NCBI GenBank assembly: GCA_019828595.1
Contig: JAHQRK010000021.1
Coordinates: 1,240,001 to 1,304,000, forward strand
Source of the DNA: Aphanomyces cochlioides
Taxonomy: Eukaryota; Oomycota; Saprolegniomycetes; Saprolegniales; Verrucalvaceae
Direction of reading: 5' to 3'
Length of the DNA stretch: 64,000 nucleotides
A program made the position numbers and the translations under genes. A model generated the notes under the pieces. The model was not told the origin of the DNA. It saw only the letters and a program-made list of their open reading frames with translations, and ran no database searches. How positions within the stretch are numbered: position 1 is the first letter of the stretch; each line of letters begins with the position of its first letter. Positions 42,699 through 53,273 of this stretch are shown piece after piece.

Positions 42699-42849
42699 TC
42701 CTCCCACACTTAGGGCGAAAGCCCGTAAGCTTTTGCAGAGATGCCTCCCTCGCTGGGGGTAATCCCTTCACAGTCCCGTCTGAACTGGGACTGGTGTGTT
42801 CCAACTATCACATTGGCTCTCGTTGAGCCAATCAGGAACATTTTCGAAA

Positions 42850-44124
42850 ATGTACGCCGACGAAGAGGTCGATTACGAGTACACGCCGCCCTCGCCCGAG
42901 CTGGGCAGTCGCGAGCAAAGCGCAGCGCCGGCGCAGGGGCGCACCAAATACCTTGAGAACCTTTGGATCCGTGAGGGCCAAACTCGACTTGGCGGTGGTG
43001 TCCACGCGCGGTGTCAGGCATCCGATACAGGATGCGATCTGACCTTTGATCAAATGCCAGGCTTCACAGCCTCTCGCAGTGGCACGCCCAATCCGGGCAA
43101 GTTTCGAGATTTGTTGGCGCAATTACCTTCTCGCCTGCGCGGCGATTCTAAAAGTGATTTTGCGGCGGGGGTTGCCTTTGCAGTGACTTTGTGGGAAACC
43201 TGCAACCCCGTCATCGTCGATATGGCCGAATGGCCTTCGATCCGACAAGACCAGCGCCGCTTTGGTGGTATGCGCGCGTTTGTTCCTGTTTCTCCCTTGC
43301 GGGACGAAACTAAATTTGAGTACGTGGCCATCTGGGCCAACCGAATGCTTGCGCGTATTTCGCTCGACACCACGACGTGGTCCCACAACTACGCTAAGTT
43401 CCAAGAGCGTGTTGTTAATTTTGCGCGTGAGCGCCATGGCTTGAAGGTACGCCTCGCTGCCGAGACCGTCGGAGCGATCGCTGTCGCGTACCAAAAGCTG
43501 AGAGTTGTCTATGTGAGTCTGGACCAAGGTCCGCTTCTCTCACCCATGTGTTCGTAGGAGCCGCCTCCGAATTTTGCGCCAGGAGGCGATACTCGCGGCC
43601 GTGCTGGCCCCAGCTCTGCGCGACAATCCGCGCGCCGTCATCGCGCCCCTCGTTCTCGCTCTCGCTCGACCGAGCCTGAGGCGAAACGTTCGCGCCGAGA
43701 GGCGGGGCGTAGTCCGAGTCGGGACCACCCGCGATATGCGCTGGACGAAGATCTGTACCAGCTGCGTGATGAAGTTGCGGAGCTGAACCGCCAACTTGGT
43801 CACTCCGAACAGGAGTTTGAAGGTCGGCTTCAGGACCTTCAAGACGAGCTCCAGGCTGAGCGCGAGAAACGTCGCGACTTGCAATCGCGCTTCGAGAAGA
43901 TGTTGAAGCTCTGCGAGCAACACGCGGTGACCGCCGAGGGCTTGAAGAACTGGGCCCGCGCGATGGATGTTCATCGCGAATGTTTTTACAAGAAGAGCTC
44001 GGAGCTCGAGCTACTAGTTGAGCGTCTCGCGAAGGAGAGAGATCGTATGGACGCGCATCTTCAAGCGCTCTACTCGAAGATCCAACAGGACTACGTTCCG
44101 TTTGAGGAACTGAAGAAGGGGTAA
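42850..44124 (+). CDS. Antisense spliced gene inside the Gypsy element, unrecognised
   Basis: Starts MYADEEVDYEYTPPSPELG (42850). Exon 1 42850-43512 and exon 2 43558-44124 are joined by a 45-nt intron with a strong GTGAGT donor and TAG acceptor; both exons are whole codon multiples, giving about 409 aa. Middle part: FAAGVAFAVTLWETCNPVIV, EYVAIWANRMLARISLDTTT, KFQERVVNFARERHGLKV. After an Arg/Ser-rich linker (RRHRAPRSRSRSTEPEAKRS) comes a long coiled coil (DEDLYQLRDEVAELNRQL, LQDELQAEREKRRDL). It is encoded opposite to the element's pol, partly overlapping its C-terminal reading frame, and upstream of the 3' LTR. No known domain recognised; it may be a Gag-like or accessory protein. Confidence 0.75.
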
Positions 44125-47100
44125 CCGCATCCTGAGGTATGTATCTCTTGAGCTTGCCCGTGTAGATGACGGGATGGATGTCCCAGTCATCGGGCAGTTC
44201 GAGCTCGTAGTCCACTGGACTAATAACTTTTCGAATAGGGAATGGCCCCAACCAAGGGCAGCGAAGCTTCGGAGGGCCGCTAGGTCCTTTCACGACTGAC
44301 CGATGCACGTAGACTAGGTCGTTAACCGAATACACATTTGTATTTCCTCGGTTGTGTTTGTTGGCCTGACGGGCCTGTTTCGCTTGAGCACTGGAGATAT
44401 TCTCGCGTAGGCGCAGTAACAATGATTCGCGCGACGACGCGAAATGTTCGACAGAAGCGGCTGTCCGCCGCGGAACGTCATCGGAGATTCTTCCCACACT
44501 TAAAACAGGACGGTCCACGTCCGTGGGAAGCCGCGGGTGCTTCAAATGCACCGCGTAGAAGGGCGTAAAGCCCGTTGACGTATGAACAGACGTGTTGTAA
44601 GCAAAACACGCTGTTGGCAACATGGAACTCCATGTTTTCGGCCTAGACAAGGCATAGCTTCGAAGGATGTCTTCGAGAACGCGATTCACGCGTTCGGTCT
44701 GACCATCAGACTCAGGATGGTCCGACCTGGACATGTTTAACGTCGTCCCGCAGAGCGCGAACAGCGCTCGCCAAAAATGAGACGTAAACCGAGGGTCTCG
44801 ATCCGAGACGATACTGGACGGGAGTCCAAAATGACAATAGACGGTGTCAAAGAAAAGGCGAGCTGACTGCTCCGCCGTGACGGATGCCTTAATAGGCAGC
44901 GCGATCAGGTACTTGGATGCACGATCGACAAGGGTGAAGATACCCGTATTGCCCGACTTGTCACTGGGCAAGCCAAAAATGAAGTCCATGCTGACGGACT
45001 CCCACAGTTCCAGTGGGACGTCGAGGCTCTGTAGCGGAGCCTGTGAGTGTGGGGCGGCCTTGACGGCCTGACATACGCCACACGGTGCGACAAAACGTGC
45101 CACCGCCTTATACAGGCGAGGCCACCAAAATGAACGGGCGACGGACAGATATGTCTTCTCGCGGCCAAAATGGCCGCCGCTCGGGGTGTCGTGAAATTCG
45201 CGGATGATCTCCGCACGGAGAGTCGGGTCGCACGGCACAGCCACTCGTGGGGCGTCCCCCGGAGTGACTGAATACCACAACAAATCGTCGTGGAAAGTGA
45301 AACGTCCAATCTGGACTACCTTGGTGGAAAGCGATTTGCCAGCGGTAATGGCATCAATCGTCCGGCGAAGGGCAGGATCGAGGCTGTACGCTCCTCGAAT
45401 GCGATCAAACAAGTCCGAACGGACTTCGGATAGGGCAGACAGGCAGGGAGGTTCCTCCTCCGCTGGACGGCGCGACAGCGCGTCTGCAATGACGTTGGTA
45501 CGACCTGGTTTGTACTCAACAGTCATGTTGTATTCCGCGAAAAACGCGAGCCACCTGGCCATCCAGTCTGAGATGTGCGGCGAGTTCACAGCAGTCCGTA
45601 AGGACGCGTGATCCGTGTATACCGTAAACGAGAACGTAGATGCGGAATTTGACCAAGGCGTAATTCATCGCCAGTAGTTCGAGGTCAAGGACCGGATAGT
45701 TGCGCTCAGCAGCGCGCAGCTGCCGTGACTGATAGGAGACGGGTCGGTCACGACCCTCGTCATCCTTTTGCATGAGGCAGCAACCTATTGCTCGCACAGA
45801 TGCATCACAGACGACCGAGTATGGTCGATTGAAGTCAGGCAACGCCAGGATCGGCGCTTGCGTGAGGCTGGCTTTGATGCCGTCAAAAGCCTCTTGACAT
45901 TCTTGTGTCCAGTCCCACTGGACATCCTTCATTAGTAGCCGCGTCAGCGGTGTTGCGATGTCGGCAAAGTTCTTTGAAAACTTGTTTAGGTAGGTCGCAA
46001 GACCAAGCCAGCTGCGGAGCTCTGTCACAGTGGCCGGGACAGGCCAAGTTGTGATCGTGGTGACTTTGGCCGGGTCTGGCCGACATCCATTGATACCAAC
46101 GTACTCCCCGAGTACGGGTATTTCTTCAACGCCGAACATACACTTCTGTAAGTTGGCATACAATCCTGCATCTCGCAGCGTCTGAAAGACCTGCCGCAGG
46201 TGTCCAAAATGGACTTGCACGTCGGTGCGATTCTTGTCTGCACGGCTGTGCACGTATATGTCATCGAAGTACGACGGCGCAAAGTCGCGCAGCGGGCGCA
46301 ACTTTTGCGTGACCATTCAATTGAAGGTCGCTGGGGCATTGGCGAGCCCTTGTGGCATCACCAGCCACTCCCACAGCATGCCCGATGGCGTCGAGACAGC
46401 TGTCTTGGGAATGTCACATGCGCGCATGAGGACTTGATAGAATCCATCGCGCAGATCGATCGTTGAAAAGATCGTCGAGCCACCCATGCTGTCAATGATG
46501 ACATCTTTCCTGGGAATCGGCGTTTGCGCCGGGATGGTGGCTGCGTTCAGCTTGTTATAAGCATGAACGATTCGACAAGAGCCGCTAGGCTTCTTGAGGC
46601 AGAAGGTCGGACTCGAGTGTGGCGACGTACTCTCCCGTACGTGCCCCGCCTTCTGACGTGCAGCGAAGTATGAGTCGATGAACTCGACTTGCTCACGTGG
46701 TAGTGGCCACTGTCGAGTGACACACCACTTTGTCTCTGGCGTCAAGTCAATCTCATGACGCACGCCCTTGTCCTTGGGCAGTCTCGCGGGAACTTCCTCC
46801 GGGAAGATATCCTCGTATTCCTTCACGAGGGGGTAAAACGGGCTCGTTCGGAGCCTATCCCATACGCGAGAGTGTGCTGGCGGTGTCTCACCAGCTACGT
46901 CCGGATCCTCCGCGGAGTCGTATAGAGGTCAATCTCATCGACACTCTGTATCACTGCGATACTGGTGATGCGCTGGGAGCGCAGAGCACTTCTAAACTCG
47001 GCAAAGCTCATCTCTTCGAGCTTGCATATTTCTTCAGCTGTCTTCGGCAGCTCAGTCAAGTCGCAATGCGACAAAATGACATCTTCAACAAAGACGCGCC

Positions 47101-48075
47101 AGACACGGGCAACGTCGGCATAGGACTGTGCTCCAACGCATCCTCTTCAACAATCACGTCTCCGTGCACTCGGTCCGTCGGTGCACTCGCGAAGGAGACT
47201 TTAAGCCCGGTCCGTTGGGCATTACTCTTGTACACAGGCAACCCAGTCCGTCGGGTGTTTGCCCAAGTGTTGTTGAAGGCCTGACGGCCGATATCTTCCT
47301 TGGAAGACATAGGACCGCCCTGGCGTGTCGACTTTCCCGTAGCCGGGAGCTGACGCAGCGTAGCTAACTGCTCATGGCCAGCTGGCGAGGGGATGGGCTC
47401 ATTACTCTCCATGCCCATATGGCTTTTGAGAAAGTCGGGGCCGACCTCATGGATGGCCTTGGCCCGCCAGTTTATGCAGGGCTGGTGTTTCTCCAACCAG
47501 CCCATGCCTAGGATGAGGTCCCAGCGCTCATCTAGGTCTATAACGAAGTAGTCTTCCAGACTACTGAACGTGCCAACCTGTGTTAACGGGCGCACGGATC
47601 TCTTGGGTGCGGTCACTACCGACCCATCACCCAACTTGACGCGCACAGTCTCAGTCAGAGACGTGCCGCTGTCGACCTCGGCATAGAGGCTCGCATTCTC
47701 TTTGAGCGTCTGTCGACGGGCAAAATTCTTCGACGCTCCACAGTCGATTAAGACTCGGAGCTTTTGGGAGAAGCCCTCCACGGGCATCTCGACATGCAGC
47801 ATCGTAGTATGCTGTCCCAGTTGACAAAGTAATGTGTCAGAGGCTAGGTTCTGACGAACAGGCGGTATGCCGGAACGCTCTTCATCAGAGCCTAGAGTTG
47901 TCCCAGTAGGTCGCCTCGCGCCTACTGGGAGTTCTCTTTCCCCTGGCAATGGCCGTAGCCACGCCCACGCCCACGATAGGCGCCACCGCGCGAGCGGTGT
48001 GGGGAGTAATTCGGGTTCTTCCTCGCCTGTGAAGGCTGAGGGCATTTTCTTTCGAAGTGACCAGTCTGGCCACAA
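43415..48075 (-). pseudogene. pol: Gypsy Pol (PR, RT, RNase H, INT), defective
   Basis: The frame begins overlapping the end of gag (47922-48075), consistent with frameshift expression. Protease: VLIDCGASKNFARRQ (47.7 kb). Frames change between 47056 and 46826. RT: TFCLKKPSGSCRIVHAYNKL, FSTIDLRDGFYQVL, then TGA at 46316 where CGA is expected, then SYFDDIYVHSRADK (YxDD intact). RNase H: YSVVCDASVRAIGCCLMQKD. A frameshift near 45630 precedes YTDHASLRTAVNS. Integrase: HDTPSGGHFGREKT..C-x2-C, SDRDPRFTSHFWRAL, HPESDGQTERVNR. The chromo-like end GPFPIRKVISPVDYELELP, HPVIYTGKLKRYIPQD finishes at about 44140; the open frame beyond it is antisense to the spliced gene at 42850-44124. Confidence 0.88.
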
Positions 48076-49061
48076 TTGAAACAGCGGCGCTCTTCACCAG
48101 AGGCCGCTTCCATTCGCGAGATCTCCATGTCCGCTGAGACATCGGGGGATCCGCCGAAAGAGCGCGCTAAGCCGCGCGAATGTTCCATGTTCAGCGCGAT
48201 GCTGATTGCCTCATCGAACCTTTGAGGCTGCAAACGGAAAAGCTCGTCACGAGCTGGGCCTTGATTCAGGCCGTAGATAAAGACCGAGACTCGACCGATC
48301 TCGTCGATCTTGTAGGAGTTCTCGAAGGACCCGAGGAAAGAACGAAGTTCGTTCACAAACTCCTGAATAGTTCCCTTGCCTTGTTTGGCTTGGTTGAACT
48401 TTGCGCGATAGCGCATTTCGACGTTCGAGTGAACGTACTGCTCCTTGGGTTGTTCAATCAAGGATTCGAACATGGGGAAGGCCTCGTCGTCCAACATGTG
48501 AAGGTTGTAGGTCCAGTCTCGGGCTCGACCTTGCAAGTTGGATAGCGCGAAAGCAACGCGCAGTTTCTCATTCGTTACGAGCTGGGCGCGAACGGCGAGT
48601 TTCACTTCGGAAACCCAGCGGAACAGGTGCTCGTCCGTGGCGCCGCCATATTTTGACACTTCGAGCTTCAGAGGTCGGTCGCGCGACACTCTGGAGTCGA
48701 CGAAGATGTCGTCAATTCCCGGTGAGGGGTTTTCGGGTCGTCTGGCTTGGTCAGCCTGGTCCCTGTTGGACTCTTCAAGGCTGGCGATCTTTGCCGTGGC
48801 CTTCAACAGGTCTGCTTCATAGAGCAACGCCGCCTCTTCTTGAGTGCGTTGCGCAGCGGCATGGGCCGCTGACTGCGCGGTTGCTTCGCCATGCAGGCGG
48901 AAGCTCTCAATGACTATGATCTGGTCTTGAGGGTTCACCCCACTGAACAATCCCCGAACGATGTTCACGGGGATCAAGCGAAGCAGCTCGGTCAGAGTAG
49001 CTTGCTGTTCGGGTGAGAAGTGGGAAACGTCGATCGTCGACGTTGCGGGCGCAGCGTCCAT
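47922..49061 (-). CDS. gag: Gypsy Gag polyprotein
   Basis: 379 aa starting MDAAPATSTIDVSHFSPEQQ. Retrotrans_gag region (ATDEHLFRWVSEVKLAVRAQ, LQGRARDWTYNL, GTIQEFVNELRSFL, VFIYGLNQGPARDEL) and a CCHC zinc knuckle RRCFNCGQTGHFERKCPQ, then an RGR-rich tail. Intact. Confidence 0.92.
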   Translation of the reverse strand: MDAAPATSTIDVSHFSPEQQATLTELLRLIPVNIVRGLFSGVNPQDQIIVIESFRLHGEATAQSAAHAAAQRTQEEAALLYEADLLKATAKIASLEESNRDQADQARRPENPSPGIDDIFVDSRVSRDRPLKLEVSKYGGATDEHLFRWVSEVKLAVRAQLVTNEKLRVAFALSNLQGRARDWTYNLHMLDDEAFPMFESLIEQPKEQYVHSNVEMRYRAKFNQAKQGKGTIQEFVNELRSFLGSFENSYKIDEIGRVSVFIYGLNQGPARDELFRLQPQRFDEAISIALNMEHSRGLARSFGGSPDVSADMEISRMEAASGEERRCFNCGQTGHFERKCPQPSQARKNPNYSPHRSRGGAYRGRGRGYGHCQGKENSQ

Positions 49062-49090
49062 TGTCCTGGACGAACTAGAGTGCTACCAGG

Positions 49091-49353
49091 TGTAACCGGG
49101 CGCAGAGGATATCAGGCGCGTGTGAACTGCGACTGAAGTGTAAGAGTGAATTAAAGTTAAAGCAACCTAAGTCTCATTCCTGTCTTGTTTCTCGTTGGCT
49201 ATCGCACAGCCTCACTAGGAGCTTCAACTTCTGTGGCCTCCCAAGACCAGTCGTTCACACAGCAGAGCGCGGGGAACCGCTACTGCAGGGCGCCAGGTCA
49301 ATGCGCAGACCGCGCCCTCACCTTATGTACCTGCCAGACATGGCACGGTTACA
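49091..49353 (-). repeat. 5' LTR of Gypsy element
   Basis: 263 bp; followed on the host side by the target duplication GATGT (49354-58), and on the element side by the putative primer-binding site and gag start at 49061. Confidence 0.93.
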
Positions 49354-50578
49354 GATGTGGTGGGAAATACTTGACAACACAGGAAGCCTGGAGAAAGATC
49401 GCGACTCCTTGATCTCGACAGATTGTCCTATACTCACCTCGAGCGCTTTCAGGACACAGGCTCGCAAGGCTCTTCAATAATCGTGCGACGTTTAGAATTG
49501 CCAGCAGCCATTGAAAACGTCCTTCCAGTGATTCCAGACCATATCGTCCCAATTCACGCGCGCTCACTCGACCACGCTCACTAGTGATAGCACACAAGCT
49601 AATTTCAAAGCCAGCAGCTGCGTATCCGAGCAAATATGGAGCTTCCCCATACGTCCAAATAAGCTTCTTAGCTAACTTTTGTCTTGGATCTGCGATCCGC
49701 TTCCCAGGTGCCTCTTCTTCACCGCGGAAGACAGCCACAGAGTCCACGAGAAATAAGTAGTCGGGGCGATATGGTTCTGCTGATGGCAATGTATCTCGAT
49801 CGCTCTTGCCGCCGATGACGAAGTCCAACACGCTGCGGATCAAACCGCACCAAAATGAGATGAATGCCCTCTTTGTACTGCCAGTATTCACGGGGTAGAC
49901 CACACGATAGACGACTTCGCGCAACAACGTCTCACAGGGCTTCTCTTTGTCGATTCGAAAGAGCTTGTTTATCAACGCAGGATTCGGGATGTCCATTCTT
50001 GCCAGCCATTCGCCTCGAATATGGTCCTGAACAGGAATCTTCACTCGAAGCTCGTCTTCAGTAAATTCTGCCAGCTCTCCCACACTTGGTAAATCACGTC
50101 GTTCTACTTGGCTCTTGTGAAACTCACTCAACCATTCAAACGTCCAATCTGCGTCAACGAGCGCCGGATTTTGCTGAGCTTGCGTCGTCGCCACGGATGT
50201 CTTGGTCGTCATCCCAGCCACAGCTTCGGGGAGTTGCACCAGCACGTGAATCTGTCCCTGTGGCTGCAAAGCTGCTCCAAAATACTCCTTGCTGTCGAGT
50301 GTCCACGAAGAAAGCATTCTCTTGTACTTGTTGTCGATTTGACCTTGTAAGAAAACCTTCACATTGTCGTCGTCCGCTAGCCACGTGGTTCTCTCGCCGT
50401 CCTTTGTCCCCGCCAGGTACAATTTCAACAAGGATGAACCAACTTTGAAGCGATCTCGGTACCGCTGATTCTCAAAAATGGCTTGCTGCAGTGCCCCCAC
50501 ATAATTGCTCAGCTCAATGTCGACAGAAAACACAGTCCCTTCACTGTACACCGCGCACAACAGCTTGACTTGGGTCAT
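49354..50578 (-). pseudogene. CRN effector, 5' two thirds of disrupted gene
   Basis: Starts MTQVKLLCAVYSEGTVFSVD (50578). Header: LKLYLAGTKDGERTTWLADD, HVLVQLPEAVAG; linker WLSEFHKSQVERRDLPSVGE, INKLFRIDKEKPCETLL; nuclease-like RPDYLFLVDSVAVFRGEEE; WTYGEAPYLLGYAAAG; SLASLCPESARGEYR; VKYFPPHL. There the Gypsy LTR begins, and the protein resumes at 42435. Up to that point no stop or frameshift is visible, so the gene may have been functional until the insertion. CRN proteins act in the host nucleus. Confidence 0.9.
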
Positions 50579-50789
50579 GTTTCGGAAATTCTCGACTGAG
50601 AGAGAAGCAGCAACTGGGAAATAGCAACTGGGAGATAGCACACATTCACGTCGAAAATGACATTTCTAGAACTATCAATGGACGTGGAAGGGCAATCTGG
50701 TATGGGAACATTCAAACTCGCATTTGCTCTTGTTTTGGTTCGCTGAAGCAGCTCAAAAGATTCGCGTCTGGTAACCATCTCGACCTAAC

Positions 50790-51130
50790 CCATGAATCCA
50801 ATCACAGTTGGGTCGTGCAGAGATTGCCGCAGCTCTCCCTGCCCCATCACCGCTGGAGATGAAGCCTGTCATGAAGGGCGACATGATTCTTCTGCAGTCA
50901 ATCACTATCCCCCTCTTGAATGCTACATATTTCCTCTTCAAGCCTCTTCACTTCCAGTCGTCATCGTTATTCACCTCAAACTATTCCATAAAGCTGGCTC
51001 ATATGCGTCGCCTGACGGGTGATGGCGGAGGGACTGTACTTCAAAGTGATCCCCTGTCCCATCAGCGTCATGAATTCAACGTGTAGAGCATGGCAGTTGA
51101 GAGACAAGTTAGCTGTCAGTCATGTTGCTT
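50790..51130 (+). repeat. Copy of START-FYVE gene 3' end and flank
   Basis: Encodes LPAPSPLEMKPVMKGDMILL in the same context as the end of the START-FYVE gene (APAPLAIKPVMKGDMILLQ at 26.5-26.6 kb), without the rest of the gene. The downstream flank matches 7366-7640 (reverse). It lies head to head with the disrupted CRN gene. Confidence 0.75.
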
Positions 51131-51626
51131 ATACCTTGATAAAGATGGTAATCAATGCAGTTTGATGTATCCAGACAGTTAGGAGTTGGGTTAAGCGACT
51201 TCCTCACTGACTTTCCCAAATCCCCCGAACGACGTTCGTTTCTTTCATCCCCCGTGGCTGCATTGACTTCAAAGAATGTTCAAAAGAGACTGATAAAATG
51301 TAATGAAGTCGTCCATGGTGAGCTCGGCATGACGAGAAAGGAATGTCAGGTTGTGTCATTCATGGGTTCGGGGGTTAGGGCAGTATTTAGAGGTGCAGGG
51401 GTTACTTGGCATCACGAAAGGTGAAGTCGCAGATGAAGGAAAAGGGTCGAGTAGATGGAGATTGAATGGGGAGAAGGGAGAATCATTTTGTACACATAGA
51501 CACTAAAAGGTTCTACAAGTAAAGTATGCCACTCTGGAGGGAGAGAGAGAGGGGTCATGGCCGGAATAGGGATAATAATCTGTTCATCTGGTGGGGGGAG
51601 CCAACGACGGCGTCATGGGAATCGTC
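51131..51626. other. Intergenic, nothing recognised
   Basis: No gene or clear repeat; a GA-rich stretch (GAGAGAGAGAG) near 51540 and GGGGTTAGGG-type runs near 51370-51400. Confidence 0.4.
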
Positions 51627-53273
51627 TCAGAGATGCGCGATCATGTCGTTGCGTTTGGAGAGTTGAGCAAGAGCTCGATTGACTTCTTCAGGGTCGTCGG
51701 TCATGACAACAGTGTCGTCGTCGTTATGGTGTGGAGTGAGAGCGCCAGCGCGTTGGAGGAGTTCTCGCTGACGTTCCATCATGCCTCGTGTTGATAGAGT
51801 TGGGCAGCTTGGCCTAGTCAATTCGTCCAAGATGCTTGGCAGTGGAGGCGGCTTTATCGTGGGCATGAAATCGTTGTGGCGATTGGCATACTCGTCGTCT
51901 TCGGCAAGACTTCCCATCCATCGATCGGATGATCTTGAGCTCGTCGGTTCGGGCGTTTGACACATACGTTGGGGCAACGGACTGCACAAACTGATTGAAT
52001 TCTTTTGTACGCGAGGCGTCATAGTCCTTCTCCGGTACATACGCGGCGTAGTTGATGGACTTACTAAGTCATTGGAGTTCCTCCAGCTGCCGAAGCCATC
52101 CTTCGATCGAACTGACATAGGTCCATTTGACCATAAGCTCTGGGTTCTGGAAATTGTCAAATCGTCCAATATAGCTGCAGCTGGAGCTCGTTGCATTGTT
52201 GCGCCAACGAAGGCGCATTTCGTGCAACCTCGAACAGTCGCATGAGGGAGGATTCGACCATCAGGTAAGACTGGAAACTCAACATCCATGCTGCATGAAC
52301 AAGCACCGCAGACGGCGTGGCCACATAGGCGGCAATGGTGACGTCTTCGGAATAGGTGGAATGGTTGCTTGCAGTGAATGCATTGAGGATCCAGGAACCA
52401 CTTGTGCTTCGGAACGATTGATCGGGCGCCATGACGTGCCATACGAGAGATATTGAGCACGCTTAAAGCCAAACGCTGCATCCACTGGCGACATTTCCGT
52501 CTATCCATAGTGCCATCCATGTCAAACGAAAGCACAAGAGACACGGATGTGAGATCTGCGTGGGTTGGAGTTGGTACTTTCTCCACATAGATGCCGCTGT
52601 TTCTGAAAGCAAGGCGCCGACGACCAGTCACTGTCGGTGAAAAGGGAGCCAACGCTGGGACATCAATAGATTCCCAAATATATGTCCCGCATGTAACAAG
52701 AGGTGAGTTTCGTCTCGTTGCTGAAAGTGAGATTGATGGGTTGATAATGTCTTCATCATCAGCGCTTTCGGTTTCATACATTTGGCTGTACGAAGCAAAC
52801 ACAGCATCGCGCACACCTTCTTGTCCCATTGCACGCGACGTTTTCAGTACCATCCAGTGAACTCCAACGTCATCGAGATCGCAAATGTCTTCAACTTTGG
52901 TTGACTCGGGAGGAGGCTTATCATGCGGAGCATGCAGCGTCTTGCCTTGGTCGAAGTAGACACCAAACACTTCGTGCATCGTCCGCGAAAATAGATCGCC
53001 TTGAAGTTGCAAGACTGAGATGATATCAAAGACGCTTGCAGGTAACGTCGTCTTTGCTTTGACGATGTATTTCTTCTCGTGCACTGCGTCGTAGAGCCTC
53101 ACCGTGGCGACTTTTTCACCGAGGTAGATAAATTTGATTTCGTCTTTTTGCCGTGGCAAGAGCGTCGAGTGTCGTTGGAGAAAGTCGACGCTTTTCTTTT
53201 GCATGAGAGAAGTCACGGATTCTTGCAGTTGATTGTTCAGCGGCTCTTTCGCGAGTATTTCCATTTGACTCAT
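51627..53273 (-). CDS. START-like domain plus FYVE zinc-finger protein (paralogue)
   Basis: 548 aa from MSQMEILAKEPLNNQL. START-like part: KFIYLGEKVATVRLYDA, VGVHWMVLKTSRAMGQEGVR, CGTYIWESIDVPALAPF, RRLAFRNSGIYVEKV, MQRLALSVLNIS. FYVE: WFLDPQCIHC, then FRRRHHCRLCGHAVCGACS and a final CTKC. A Ser/Pro-rich tail of about 180 residues has no domain. Upstream of the ATG the frame stays open (FLRRLQYKAVELVDSAHP) back to a CCCTCTAG acceptor-like site at about 53387, so an additional 5' exon is likely. Same architecture as 25097-26605 but clearly diverged. Confidence 0.88.
   Translation of the reverse strand: MSQMEILAKEPLNNQLQESVTSLMQKKSVDFLQRHSTLLPRQKDEIKFIYLGEKVATVRLYDAVHEKKYIVKAKTTLPASVFDIISVLQLQGDLFSRTMHEVFGVYFDQGKTLHAPHDKPPPESTKVEDICDLDDVGVHWMVLKTSRAMGQEGVRDAVFASYSQMYETESADDEDIINPSISLSATRRNSPLVTCGTYIWESIDVPALAPFSPTVTGRRRLAFRNSGIYVEKVPTPTHADLTSVSLVLSFDMDGTMDRRKCRQWMQRLALSVLNISRMARHGARSIVPKHKWFLDPQCIHCKQPFHLFRRRHHCRLCGHAVCGACSCSMDVEFPVLPDGRILPHATVRGCTKCAFVGATMQRAPAAAILDDLTISRTQSLWSNGPMSVRSKDGFGSWRNSNDLVSPSTTPRMYRRRTMTPRVQKNSISLCSPLPQRMCQTPEPTSSRSSDRWMGSLAEDDEYANRHNDFMPTIKPPPLPSILDELTRPSCPTLSTRGMMERQRELLQRAGALTPHHNDDDTVVMTDDPEEVNRALAQLSKRNDMIAHL

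Larger units (their letters stand above)
42436..49353 (-). mobile_element. Ty3/Gypsy LTR retrotransposon inserted in a CRN gene
   Basis: 6.9-kb element on the minus strand with 263-bp LTRs at 49091-49353 (5') and 42436-42698 (3'). The LTRs begin TGTAACC, end GGTTACA and differ at two positions by eye. The target duplication is GATGT (42431-35 and 49354-58). Just inside the 5' LTR is TGGTAGCACTC, resembling an initiator-Met tRNA binding site. GTGTGGGAGGA before the 3' LTR is a polypurine tract. Order gag, PR, RT, RNase H, integrase with a chromo-like tail. An antisense gene lies between pol and the 3' LTR. Young LTRs but pol is damaged. Confidence 0.95.

Noticed and set aside
42710..43021. Minus-strand frame between the Gypsy 3' LTR and pol
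   Set aside because: Antisense of the spliced accessory gene; no retroviral or env-like motif.
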